A stretch of 6,628 bases of DNA from Streptosporangiaceae bacterium (GTDB lineage Bacteria > Actinomycetota > Actinomycetes > Streptosporangiales > Streptosporangiaceae): NCBI GenBank assembly GCA_030040815.1, contig JASHSZ010000126.1:1-6628 (forward strand), given 5' to 3'. Positions 1 to 5,723 of this stretch are shown piece after piece; position 1 is the stretch's first letter, and each line of letters starts with the position of its first letter. Made by a program: the position numbers and the translations under genes. A model generated the notes under the pieces. The model was not told where the DNA came from. It did no database searches and saw only the letters and a list, made by a program, of their open reading frames with translations.

Positions 1-258
1 CGACAGCGCGTACAGCTCATCGCGGTGCTCGCGCAGGTAGGAGCCGAGAGCCTTCAGCAGGCCGGCCCGCTGATGGAAGGTGAGGGCGCGCAGCGCCGGA
101 CCTCCGACGGACCGGCCATAGTCAAGCGCCGCGGCCATGTCCACGCCCGCGGAGGAGACCCTCGCGACCTCCTCGCCGGTTACCGCGTCGAACACCGGTC
201 GGCCGTCGCCCTCGGGCGTGACCCAGGTCCCGCTTGCGTAGCTTCGTAGCAGCGCCAT
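1..258 (-). CDS. paaZ: PaaZ-type oxepin-CoA / ring-opening aldehyde dehydrogenase, N-terminal part (cut by left edge)
   Basis: This is the first 86 codons of a gene reading leftwards; no stop occurs before the edge. The protein starts [12 protein letters not shown] and contains [20 protein letters not shown] and [20 protein letters not shown], which match from memory the N-terminus of E. coli PaaZ (GLDMAAA, APALRAMTF, ERAAMLKA). PaaZ is cytosolic. Its C-terminal MaoC-like hydratase opens the oxepin-CoA ring, and its N-terminal aldehyde dehydrogenase oxidises the resulting semialdehyde in phenylacetyl-CoA degradation. Only the start of the dehydrogenase domain is visible, so catalytic Cys and Glu and the presence of the hydratase domain cannot be judged; a dehydrogenase-only PaaN-like protein remains possible. 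The ATG at 258-256 is supported by GAGGGG six bases upstream (265-270, reverse). A PaaR-box-like operator lies 32 bases ahead of the start, implying repression by the TetR protein encoded nearby. Confidence 0.85.
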   Translation of the reverse strand, partial: MALLRSYASGTWVTPEGDGRPVFDAVTGEEVARVSSAGVDMAAALDYGRSVGGPALRALTFHQRAGLLKALGSYLREHRDELYALS

Positions 259-289
259 TGCTCGCCCCTCGCCAGTCCGAGACTTTCCG

Positions 290-303
290 ACCGGTCGTTC
301 GGT
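290..303. promoter_or_regulatory. PaaR-box-like operator upstream of paaZ
   Basis: The sequence is ACCGGTCGTTCGGT, an imperfect palindrome with ACCG and CGGT arms around a central CG. It fits the core ACCG-N2-CG-N2-CGGT that I recall for the TetR-type PaaR operator of Corynebacterium; the outer ACT/AGT bases of that longer consensus are absent. It lies 31 bases before the paaZ start, in the 78-base gap between paaZ and the monooxygenase gene. An identical copy lies in the promoter of the TetR gene at 1630-1643. A possible paaZ -10 (TAAGGT, reverse of 321-326) lies just upstream, which would put the operator near the transcription start. That promoter call is weak. Confidence 0.75.
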
Positions 304-336
304 ACGACGGCCGCAGGACCACCTTAATCCCGTTGC

Positions 337-1506
337 TTAGGGTGTTCCGCGTCGTCCGCTGCCAAGCTGCGCGCCCCCCAGGACAAGGTCAAGCTGACGC
401 AGCTGCAGGGCTGGAGGCATTGCGCGCATCAGGGCATTGCGCGCGGCGCAGGCCACGCCTCCTTTCCACTGACCCATGGTGCCGGCATTCCGCGCAATCA
501 GCGTGACAGTGGCGGCGTTGCGCCAGCGGCGCTGCTGGTACTCGCGCAGGGCCACCCGAGTGTCGCGCGGGCCCGCGAGGCAGTCGGCGAGCGTGGTGGC
601 GTCGACGATCGCCTGACATGCCCCCTGGGCGAGGTCCGGAGTCATCGGGTGGATGGCGTCGCCGACAAGCGCCACCTGTCCCCTGGCCCAGGTCCGGGCC
701 GGCCAGCGGTCATAGATGTCGTTCCGGATGAGAGCGTTCTCCGGAGTGGCATCGACGATGGCCGGGATCGGATCGTGCCAGGTACCAAACAGCGTGCGCA
801 GGCGCTGGGCAGCGTCGGCGCCGTCGTCCATACCCGCCTGGGCGTTCCACACCGCGTACCAGACGATTCGCTCGCCGGTGGCGGGACCGAAGCCAAACCG
901 CGCGCCCTGTCCCCAGGACTCGGTACTGTCGCGCGGCAGCGGAACCGATCCCGCCGGAGTGATCGACCGTACGGTGGTGTAGCCGCGGTACCGGAGCGAA
1001 GCGGGCCCGAACAGGGCAGCCCGGACGACCGAGTGCACCCCGTCCGCGCCGACGAGCACATCGGCCTGCACCTCCCGTCCGTCGGCAAAGCGGGCGATCA
1101 CACCGCGGCCGGTGGCCTCTAGCCCGGTGCAGCGGGCACCCAGGTGAATGGCGGCCGGGTCGAGCTCGGCGGCCAGCAGCTGCTGCAACTCAGCGCGGTG
1201 GACGAGCACGAATCCAGCGCCGAAGCGCTTGTCCATGGCTTCCGCCCGGATGCACATCAGCCAGGTTCCATCGGACCGCCTGATACCTTGACTGACTGCA
1301 GGCACCGCGAGTTGCGCCACCTTGCCGGACAACCCGATCGGCTCCAAGGCCGCCAGGGCGTTCGGCCACAATCCGACGCCGGCGCCAACCTCTTTCAGCA
1401 CCGGCGCTTGCTCATAGACCTCGGCGGCTAAGCCTCTGCGGGCTAGCGCGACGGCGGCTGTCAGCCCGCCGATCCCGCCGCCAATAATCACGATCTTCGG
1501 TCCCAT
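337..1506 (-). CDS. FAD-dependent aromatic-ring monooxygenase (group A, salicylate / 3-hydroxybenzoate hydroxylase-like)
   Basis: This is a 389-residue cytosolic flavoprotein of usual family length. It shows the dinucleotide-binding GGGIGG at 9-14, the acidic end of the second strand (E32), the DG motif LVGADGVHS at 151-159, and the GD motif LVGDAIHPMTPDLAQGA at 280-296 that binds the FAD ribityl and pyrophosphate. These enzymes use NAD(P)H and O2 to hydroxylate phenolic or related substrates; the substrate cannot be read from sequence. I chose the ATG at 1506 because GGAGGTG (reverse of 1515-1521) sits eight bases before it and the flavin fold begins at residue 4. An in-frame ATG at 1554 would only add a 16-residue tail. 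The gene lies between the divergent TetR gene and paaZ on the paaZ strand. It may be co-regulated or co-transcribed with paaZ, but no overlap couples them and paaZ has its own operator. Confidence 0.88.
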   Translation of the reverse strand: MGPKIVIIGGGIGGLTAAVALARRGLAAEVYEQAPVLKEVGAGVGLWPNALAALEPIGLSGKVAQLAVPAVSQGIRRSDGTWLMCIRAEAMDKRFGAGFVLVHRAELQQLLAAELDPAAIHLGARCTGLEATGRGVIARFADGREVQADVLVGADGVHSVVRAALFGPASLRYRGYTTVRSITPAGSVPLPRDSTESWGQGARFGFGPATGERIVWYAVWNAQAGMDDGADAAQRLRTLFGTWHDPIPAIVDATPENALIRNDIYDRWPARTWARGQVALVGDAIHPMTPDLAQGACQAIVDATTLADCLAGPRDTRVALREYQQRRWRNAATVTLIARNAGTMGQWKGGVACAARNALMRAMPPALQLRQLDLVLGGAQLGSGRRGTP

Positions 1507-1550
1507 GGCACCGTCACCTCCACGACCAGGTAATCCCTGCGTTTTCCGAC

Positions 1551-1556
1551 ACACTA
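1551..1556 (-). promoter_or_regulatory. Possible -10 of the monooxygenase promoter
   Basis: On the reverse strand this reads TAGTGT, fitting TANNNT, and would place the transcript start near 1544, giving a leader of about 38 bases that contains the GGAGGTG ribosome site. I see no convincing -35. It lies within the 153-base divergent region shared with the TetR gene. Tentative. Confidence 0.28.
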
Positions 1557-1624
1557 GGAGCGCTGCGGTACGGAATCGTTACGGGACTGAGCGGCGGACC
1601 ACGACACGGAACGATCGGCCACAT

Positions 1625-1653
1625 TCCTGACCGGTCGTTCGGTGCGTTATGTT
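1625..1653 (+). promoter_or_regulatory. Promoter of the TetR gene (leaderless, overlapped by operator)
   Basis: TATGTT at 1648-1653 is a good -10, and exactly six bases separate it from the ATG at 1660. Transcription would therefore begin at or next to the A of the start codon. No Shine-Dalgarno precedes the ATG, which fits a leaderless message. A -35 is weak (CTGACC at 1627-1632, short spacing). The operator at 1630-1643 fills the spacer, so a bound repressor would block RNA polymerase. Confidence 0.55.
1630..1643. promoter_or_regulatory. PaaR-box-like operator in the TetR gene promoter
   Basis: ACCGGTCGTTCGGT, identical over 14 bases (15 with the preceding G) to the copy upstream of paaZ. 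Five of its seven symmetric base pairs match, as expected for a dimeric TetR protein. Its position just upstream of the -10 implies autorepression. It is 124 bases from the monooxygenase start and could also influence that divergent gene. Confidence 0.78.
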
Positions 1654-1659
1654 GTCGCC

Positions 1660-2340
1660 ATGGCGCAGGAGCAGGCAGGAAGCAGCCGGCCAGCCCGGCC
1701 CGTACGTCGCGGGCGGCCGGGCTACGACCTGGAGTCCCTGCTCGCCGTCGCGGTGACCGTCTTCAACGAACGCGGGTATGACGGCACCAGCATGGAGGAC
1801 CTGTCCAAGCGGCTGGGGATCTCCAAGTCCTCGATCTACTACCACGTCGGCAGCAAGGAAGAGCTGCTGTCGCTGGCGCTCGACCGGGCGCTGGACGGCT
1901 TGTTCGCCATCGTCGACGAGGTCCGGGCGAGCGACGCCCCGGCCATCGATCGGCTGGAACGGCTCGTCCGGTCCAGTGTCGGCGTGCTGGCCGAGCGGCT
2001 GCCCTACGTCACGCTGCTGCTGCGCGCCCGCGGCAATACCAGCACGGAACGCGGCGCGCTGGCCCGCCGCCGCGAATTCGACCAGATCGTGGCCGACCTG
2101 GTGAAGGAAGCCGAGCATGATGGCGATATTCGGCCCGATGTAGAGCCGGCTATCACGGCGCGGCTGCTGTTCGGAATGATCAACTCGCTGGTCGAGTGGT
2201 ACCGCCCCGGTCGGCAGGACGCCGCTGGAGCCACCGAGCTAGCGGACGCGGTGTGCGCGGTCGCCTTCGACGGCCTGCACGTCAGGCAATCCGACGCGAC
2301 CGGCCGGTTCCGGCGAGCCGGCGCTCGGGCGGGCCGGTGA
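1660..2340 (+). CDS. paaR: TetR-family transcriptional repressor, probable PaaR
   Basis: This is a 226-residue protein of normal TetR length. A basic tail (residues 10-20, ending RRGRPG) precedes the N-terminal helix (YDLESLLAVAVTVFNERGYD, 22-41). The helix-turn-helix follows at about 44-66 (SMEDLSKRLGISKSSIYYHV), then KEELL. The C-terminal half is the helical ligand and dimer domain. In actinobacteria PaaR is a TetR protein released by phenylacetyl-CoA. The assignment rests on the nearby paaZ and on two identical operators; the ligand itself cannot be read. I chose the ATG at 1660 over the in-frame GTG at 1642 because the GTG lies inside the operator and upstream of the -10. The stop overlaps the start of the next gene. 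Alternative: a TetR regulator of another acyl-CoA or aromatic ligand. Confidence 0.85.
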   Translation: MAQEQAGSSRPARPVRRGRPGYDLESLLAVAVTVFNERGYDGTSMEDLSKRLGISKSSIYYHVGSKEELLSLALDRALDGLFAIVDEVRASDAPAIDRLERLVRSSVGVLAERLPYVTLLLRARGNTSTERGALARRREFDQIVADLVKEAEHDGDIRPDVEPAITARLLFGMINSLVEWYRPGRQDAAGATELADAVCAVAFDGLHVRQSDATGRFRRAGARAGR

Positions 2341-2843
2341 CCTTTAACCGCGCCGACCCTCGCCCGGTGCTCCTTGTCGACGTGGATGGCGTGCTGAACC
2401 CGTGGCTGGCTGACGGCTGCCCGGACGGCTACAACGAGTACGAGTTCTTCCCCGACGAGCGGGTGCTGCTGTCCCCTGATCACGGCCAGCTGCTTACCTC
2501 GCTGGCAGCCGACTACCAGCTGGTCTGGGCCACCGCGTGGGAGCATCGGGCCAACCAGCTGATCAGCCCGGTGCTCGCACTGCCCGAGCTGCCGGTCATC
2601 GAGTTCCCGCTCGACGGCCGGGACCAGCTCTTCCGCAAACTGCCGGCCGTGATACAGGCGGTCGGCGACCGGCCGTGCGCGTGGATCGACGACAACCACC
2701 AGCCCGATCACTACACCTGGGCGCGCCAGCGCGGTGTCCCCACGCTGCTCATCGACATCGACCCGGCGGAGGGGCTGACCCGCGACGTCGTCGCCACCCT
2801 GGCGGGCTGGGCAGCGAGCCTTCGCGGGGGTCCGCCGCCTTAA
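2337..2843 (+). CDS. HAD-fold hydrolase-like protein (HAD_SAK-type)
   Basis: This is a 168-residue protein with HAD-superfamily motifs: LLVDVDGVLN at 12-21 (nucleophile D15, acid/base D17), a motif II-like Thr in WATAW at 64-68 (T66), a possible motif III Lys (K101), and the metal-binding pair in WIDDN at 116-120 (D118, D119). There is almost no cap domain. This compact form resembles stand-alone actinobacterial proteins related to the HAD domain of 'Swiss Army Knife' RNA-repair proteins, a family named from memory. It is probably a Mg-dependent phosphatase; the substrate is unknown. The GTG start overlaps the preceding TetR stop as GTGA, which suggests translational coupling and shared autoregulation. 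Reading could open upstream at 2196 in this frame, but that arginine-rich stretch is a shadow of the TetR gene. The C-terminus ends GGPPP. Confidence 0.8.
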   Translation: MTFNRADPRPVLLVDVDGVLNPWLADGCPDGYNEYEFFPDERVLLSPDHGQLLTSLAADYQLVWATAWEHRANQLISPVLALPELPVIEFPLDGRDQLFRKLPAVIQAVGDRPCAWIDDNHQPDHYTWARQRGVPTLLIDIDPAEGLTRDVVATLAGWAASLRGGPPP

Positions 2844-2903
2844 GGCCGACCGGGACGAGCGGCGGCACGGACAGGGCGGCGTTTGGGTCGACCGGCATCT
2901 GCC

Positions 2904-2909
2904 TATGAT
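2904..2909 (+). promoter_or_regulatory. -10 of the nitronate monooxygenase gene (leaderless)
   Basis: TATGAT, a near-consensus -10, lies seven bases before the GTG at 2917, so the message would start at the GTG. TTTGGG at 2882-2887 is a possible weak -35 with 16-base spacing. No ribosome-binding site is visible for either candidate start. This implies transcription separate from the TetR-HAD pair upstream. Confidence 0.5.
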
Positions 2910-2916
2910 CGCGCAC

Positions 2917-3975
2917 GTGATACTCGACCGGATCGATGTTCCGATCGTGCTCGCGCCGCTGGCCGGCGGGCCCTCGACACCTCAGCTGGCGGCTGCCGTC
3001 AGCAACGCTGGCGGCCTCGGCTTCCTCGCCGCCGGGTACCTCGGCGCGGACTCGCTTCGCGCGCAGATCGCGAGTGCACGGGACTTGACCGCGCGCCCGT
3101 TTGGGGTGAACGTGTTCGTTCCTGGCAGCGACGCCGCACCTGGGCCCGTCGCCGACTACGCCGCCGGGCTGGCTGCGGCCGCCATCGAGGCAGGCGTCGA
3201 ACTCGGCACCGCCCGGTTCGACGACGACGCCTGGGACGCCAAGCTGGCGCTGCTGCTCGACGATCCGCTGCCGGTCACGTCGTTCACCTTCGGCTGCCCA
3301 GAGCCGGCCGTGGTCAGGGCGATCCAGGCAGCTGGCAGTGAGGTCTGGGTGACGGTCACAACGCCCGCTGAGGCTGAGCATGCCGCCGCTGCCGGCGCCG
3401 ACGTACTGATCACCCAGGGCACCGAGGCAGGCGGGCACCGCGGCGGCTTCACCGACAACCCGGCCGACGACGCATCCGGCGGCTTCGGCCTGCTGTCGCT
3501 GCTGCAACTGGTGCGCGCCAAGACCGGTCTGCCGCTCGTCGCCGCTGGCGGCATCAGCACTGGTGCAGGCGTCGCAGCCGTGCTGTCGGCCGGCGCGCGA
3601 GCGGCACAGCTTGGCACCGCTTTCCTGCGCTCGCCCGAGGCCGGCACCGCGCCCGTGCACCGTGCGGCACTCGCGCAGCCGGGCCAGACGGCGATGACCC
3701 GCGCCTTCACCGGTCGCCTCGCGCGCGGCGTGAGAAACCGATTCCTCGACGCGTACAGTGCCAGCGCTCCCGCTGCGTATCCGCACGTCCACTTCCTGAC
3801 GGCGCCGCTGCGCGCGGCCGGCCGCAGCGCGGGAAATCCAGATCTGGTCAACCTCTGGGCGGGACAGACATACGAGCTGACCAGCGACTGGCCGGCCGCC
3901 GAGATCGTCGCCATGCTGGTCAGCGAGGCGCGCGCCGCGCTGGCTGCGGCGGCAGGCCGGCTGTCGCCCGGCTGA
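2917..3975 (+). CDS. Nitronate monooxygenase / 2-nitropropane dioxygenase-family flavoprotein
   Basis: This is an FMN-dependent TIM-barrel protein, 352 residues from the GTG chosen here. Motifs in order are VPIVLAPLAGGPS (8-20), the FMN-side GVNVF (63-67), TQGTEAGGHRGG (166-177, with the conserved family histidine H174), LVAAGGIST (207-215), and the phosphate-binding AAQLGTAFLRSPEAG (229-243). Family members oxidise nitronates with O2, but many actinobacterial homologues are of unknown substrate or act as NAD(P)H-flavin oxidoreductases. An ATG at 2905 in the same frame would add four residues (MIAH), but it lies inside the TATGAT -10 at 2904-2909. The N-terminus ILDRIDVPIV also fits the family well directly after a start. 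It is followed within one base by a terminator-like hairpin, so it is probably a single-gene unit or ends one. Its physiological role here is not shown by context. Confidence 0.87.
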   Translation: MILDRIDVPIVLAPLAGGPSTPQLAAAVSNAGGLGFLAAGYLGADSLRAQIASARDLTARPFGVNVFVPGSDAAPGPVADYAAGLAAAAIEAGVELGTARFDDDAWDAKLALLLDDPLPVTSFTFGCPEPAVVRAIQAAGSEVWVTVTTPAEAEHAAAAGADVLITQGTEAGGHRGGFTDNPADDASGGFGLLSLLQLVRAKTGLPLVAAGGISTGAGVAAVLSAGARAAQLGTAFLRSPEAGTAPVHRAALAQPGQTAMTRAFTGRLARGVRNRFLDAYSASAPAAYPHVHFLTAPLRAAGRSAGNPDLVNLWAGQTYELTSDWPAAEIVAMLVSEARAALAAAAGRLSPG

Positions 3976-4002
3976 CTCCACCGGCACCGCAGGCCGGTGG
4001 AG
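3976..4002 (+). terminator. Hairpin terminator after the nitronate monooxygenase gene
   Basis: A perfect 10-bp stem (CTCCACCGGC pairing with GCCGGTGGAG) encloses a 7-base loop, starting directly after the TGA at 3973-3975. There is no U-tract, as is common for actinobacterial terminators. It separates this gene from the SDR gene. Confidence 0.65.
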
Positions 4003-4021
4003 ATGCACCGGCGCAGCCTGG

Positions 4022-4027
4022 CATGAT
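4022..4027 (+). promoter_or_regulatory. Possible -10 of the SDR gene inside an inverted repeat
   Basis: CATGAT matches the -10 consensus at five of six positions. It lies between the arms TGCACCG (4004-4010) and CGGTGCA (4029-4035), which are 18 bases apart. No clear -35. The repeat could be an operator for a dimeric regulator, or a second hairpin; tentative. Confidence 0.3.
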
Positions 4028-4056
4028 GCGGTGCACCACCCAGGGAAGGGATCGTA

Positions 4057-4875
4057 GTGGTGTCAGCCAGCTCGGGCGAAGCAGTGGCACGGTCAGCCGG
4101 CGACCTGTTCTCCGTGGACGGCAAGGTCGCCGTCGTGACCGGCGGCTCGCGTGGCATCGGCGCAATGATCGCGGCCGGCCTGGTCCGGGCGGGCTGCCGC
4201 GTGTACATCACGGCGCGCAAGAAAGACGCCTGTGACGCCAAGGCCGCAGAGTTGTCCGCGTTCGGCGAGTGCATCTCGCTGCCGCTGGACCTAGCCGCGC
4301 CCCGCGGCGTGGACGACTTCGTCCGCATGGTCAGCCAGCGGGAGGAGCGACTGCACATCCTGGTGAACAACGCCGGGGCTACCTGGGGCGCACCGCTCGC
4401 GGAGTACCCGCTCGAGGCGTTCGACAAGATGTGGAACGTTAACGTCAAGGCGCTGTTCGCGCTGACGGTGCGCAGCCTGCCGCTGCTGCGCGCGGCAGCG
4501 GCTGCGGAAGACCCCGCTCGGGTGATCAACATCGGGTCGATCGATGGCCTCGGCGTGCCTGCCATGGAGACCTACGCCTACAGCACGACAAAGGCCGGCG
4601 TGCACATGCTGACAAGGCACCTGGCCAGCAGGCTGGCCGCCGAGTCGATCACCGTCAATGCCATCGCGCCGGGTCCGTTCGACAGCAAGATGATGGCGTT
4701 CGCGCTCGACGATCCGCAGACCCGAGCCGCCATCGCGGGGAACGTGCCGCTCGGCCGGATCGGCGAGCCCGACGACATTGCCGGCACGGTGATTTTCCTA
4801 GCCTCGCGGGCTGGCCGGTACCTGACCGGAGCGGTGATCCCCGTGGACGGCGGTCTGTCTACGATCCGGCGCTAG
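4057..4875 (+). CDS. Short-chain dehydrogenase/reductase (classical SDR, RhlG/FabG-like)
   Basis: This 272-residue NAD(P)H-dependent oxidoreductase carries all classical SDR motifs: the cofactor turn TGGSRGIG (28-35), the acidic DL at 78-79, NNAG (104-107), catalytic N129, S161 in INIGSIDG, and Y175-xxx-K179 in YAYSTTK, followed by the PG turn at 205-206 and the C-terminal GAVIPVDGG. ITARKK at 51-56 places an Arg (R54) after the second strand, which suggests NADP(H) preference. ECISLPLDL, GATWGAPL and the INIGSIDG stretch resemble the RhlG-like branch of 3-oxoacyl reductases, so a beta-keto or other ketone substrate is plausible; no pathway can be assigned. Translation starts at GTG 4057 or the adjacent GTG 4060, both served by AGGGAAGGG at 4042-4050. 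A hairpin upstream argues for independent transcription. Confidence 0.88.
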   Translation: MVSASSGEAVARSAGDLFSVDGKVAVVTGGSRGIGAMIAAGLVRAGCRVYITARKKDACDAKAAELSAFGECISLPLDLAAPRGVDDFVRMVSQREERLHILVNNAGATWGAPLAEYPLEAFDKMWNVNVKALFALTVRSLPLLRAAAAAEDPARVINIGSIDGLGVPAMETYAYSTTKAGVHMLTRHLASRLAAESITVNAIAPGPFDSKMMAFALDDPQTRAAIAGNVPLGRIGEPDDIAGTVIFLASRAGRYLTGAVIPVDGGLSTIRR

Positions 4876-4909
4876 TCAGTCCGATTGGCTGCTGCTAGCT
4901 TCACAGGTC

Positions 4910-5713
4910 ATGGCTGCGGAAACGCTGGCGGTATCCCGGATGGCACGGGCGCTGACCTGGCGCGCTCGGGACGGCGACGTCATTGCGGGCGAGGTAAGCG
5001 CCCGGCTGCGGCCAGATGCCCGCTGGTTCCTGTACTTCGACACGTGGCATGCCGAGGCCTACCGGCCACTCGCTGATGCCGTCGCTCGCGATCTCGGCCG
5101 TGACCTGTACGTCACACTGGAAGACGCTGAGTTTGAAGCGCTGGACGCCTGCGTGGCTGCGGGGTTTGCCGTTCACCGGCGGGAGAGCTATTTCCGAATC
5201 CCGACCGACCCCGCGGTGACCGGGCTGATCGGGGCCGCGCTGCCGGACGGGCTGGACATCCTCTCCGCCGCAGAGGCCGACGTCACCCGGCTGCGGCTGC
5301 TGGACGACGCCCTCCGCCAGGACGTTCCGGGCACCGATGGCTGGCGCTGGGATCCCGATGAGTTCCGCGCAGAGACTTTCAGCCCATTCTTCGATCCCGC
5401 TACCTACCTTGTCGCGGTCGACCAGGTCAGTGGAGAGTACGCCGGCCTGGTGCGAGTCTGGCGCAACCGCGGCGGCCCGCGCCTCGGCCTGATCGCGATG
5501 CTCGCCCCATACCGGCGGCGCGGTGCCGCCAGGGCGCTGCTGGGACAGGCGTTTGCCGTGCTCGCGGCCAAGGGCGCTAGCAGTGTGGTCGCCGAGGTCG
5601 ACGACACGAACGAGCCGTCGCTGTCGCTACTGACCAGGCTTGGGGCACGACGGTACGGCGGCAGCGTAGAACTCATCAGGCGGCACCGGCACGGTCCGTC
5701 GTCCGCCGACTGA
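4910..5713 (+). CDS. GNAT-family N-acetyltransferase, apparent tandem domain
   Basis: This is a 267-residue cytosolic protein. The C-terminal half is a recognisable GNAT domain: the strand YLVAVDQVSGEYAGLVRVW (166-184), acetyl-CoA pyrophosphate loop APYRRRGAARALL (199-211; R202-xx-G205-x-A207), then VDDTNEPSLSLLTRLGARRYG (230-250) with the usual Asn (N234). The N-terminal half (about 24-97) has the ending of a second, degenerate GNAT fold (LDACVAAGFAVHRRESYFRIP, a GF-x-x-x-R-x-E pattern) without a clear acetyl-CoA loop. Tandem GNATs with one inactive half are common in actinobacteria and acetylate varied amines; the substrate is unknown. The ATG at 4910 has no good ribosome site, but TAGCTT (4896-4901) lies eight bases before it, so a leaderless start is possible. 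An ATG at 4940 (MARALTW) is an alternative. The gap after the SDR gene is 34 bases, so read-through from it is possible. Confidence 0.8.
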   Translation: MAAETLAVSRMARALTWRARDGDVIAGEVSARLRPDARWFLYFDTWHAEAYRPLADAVARDLGRDLYVTLEDAEFEALDACVAAGFAVHRRESYFRIPTDPAVTGLIGAALPDGLDILSAAEADVTRLRLLDDALRQDVPGTDGWRWDPDEFRAETFSPFFDPATYLVAVDQVSGEYAGLVRVWRNRGGPRLGLIAMLAPYRRRGAARALLGQAFAVLAAKGASSVVAEVDDTNEPSLSLLTRLGARRYGGSVELIRRHRHGPSSAD

Positions 5714-5723
5714 GGTCGCCCGG

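Noticed and set aside
122..322. Small minus-strand frame overlapping the paaZ start and operator
   Set aside because: It is out of frame with paaZ, reads through the operator and is arginine/glycine-rich; paaZ in the other frame matches a known family.
234..506. Plus-strand small frame crossing the paaZ-monooxygenase gap
   Set aside because: Antisense to both genes, with no ribosome site and no domain.
2004..2711. Open frame of 235 codons on the minus strand opposite the TetR and HAD genes
   Set aside because: No motif, and it lies antisense to two overlapping genes with clear domains.
2844..2880. ACCGGGACGAGCGGC (2850-2864) before the nitronate monooxygenase as a third PaaR box
   Set aside because: The spacing between ACCG and CGG is one base too long and the last arm base differs, so it does not fit the ACCG-N2-CG-N2-CGGT core.
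2749..4008. Open frame of 419 codons on the minus strand
   Set aside because: Arg/Gly/Ala-rich shadow of the nitronate monooxygenase gene; it also spans the terminator hairpin and intergenic bases, and shows no family motif.
3156..4565. Long open frame of 469 codons on the minus strand opposite the nitronate monooxygenase and SDR genes
   Set aside because: It is low-complexity Ala/Ser/Arg-rich, has no recognisable domain, and covers two genes with full motif sets. Open antisense frames are expected in high-GC coding DNA.
5714..5723. Bidirectional terminator between the convergent acetyltransferase and acyl-CoA dehydrogenase genes
   Set aside because: The gap is only 10 bases and I see no stable inverted repeat in or around it.
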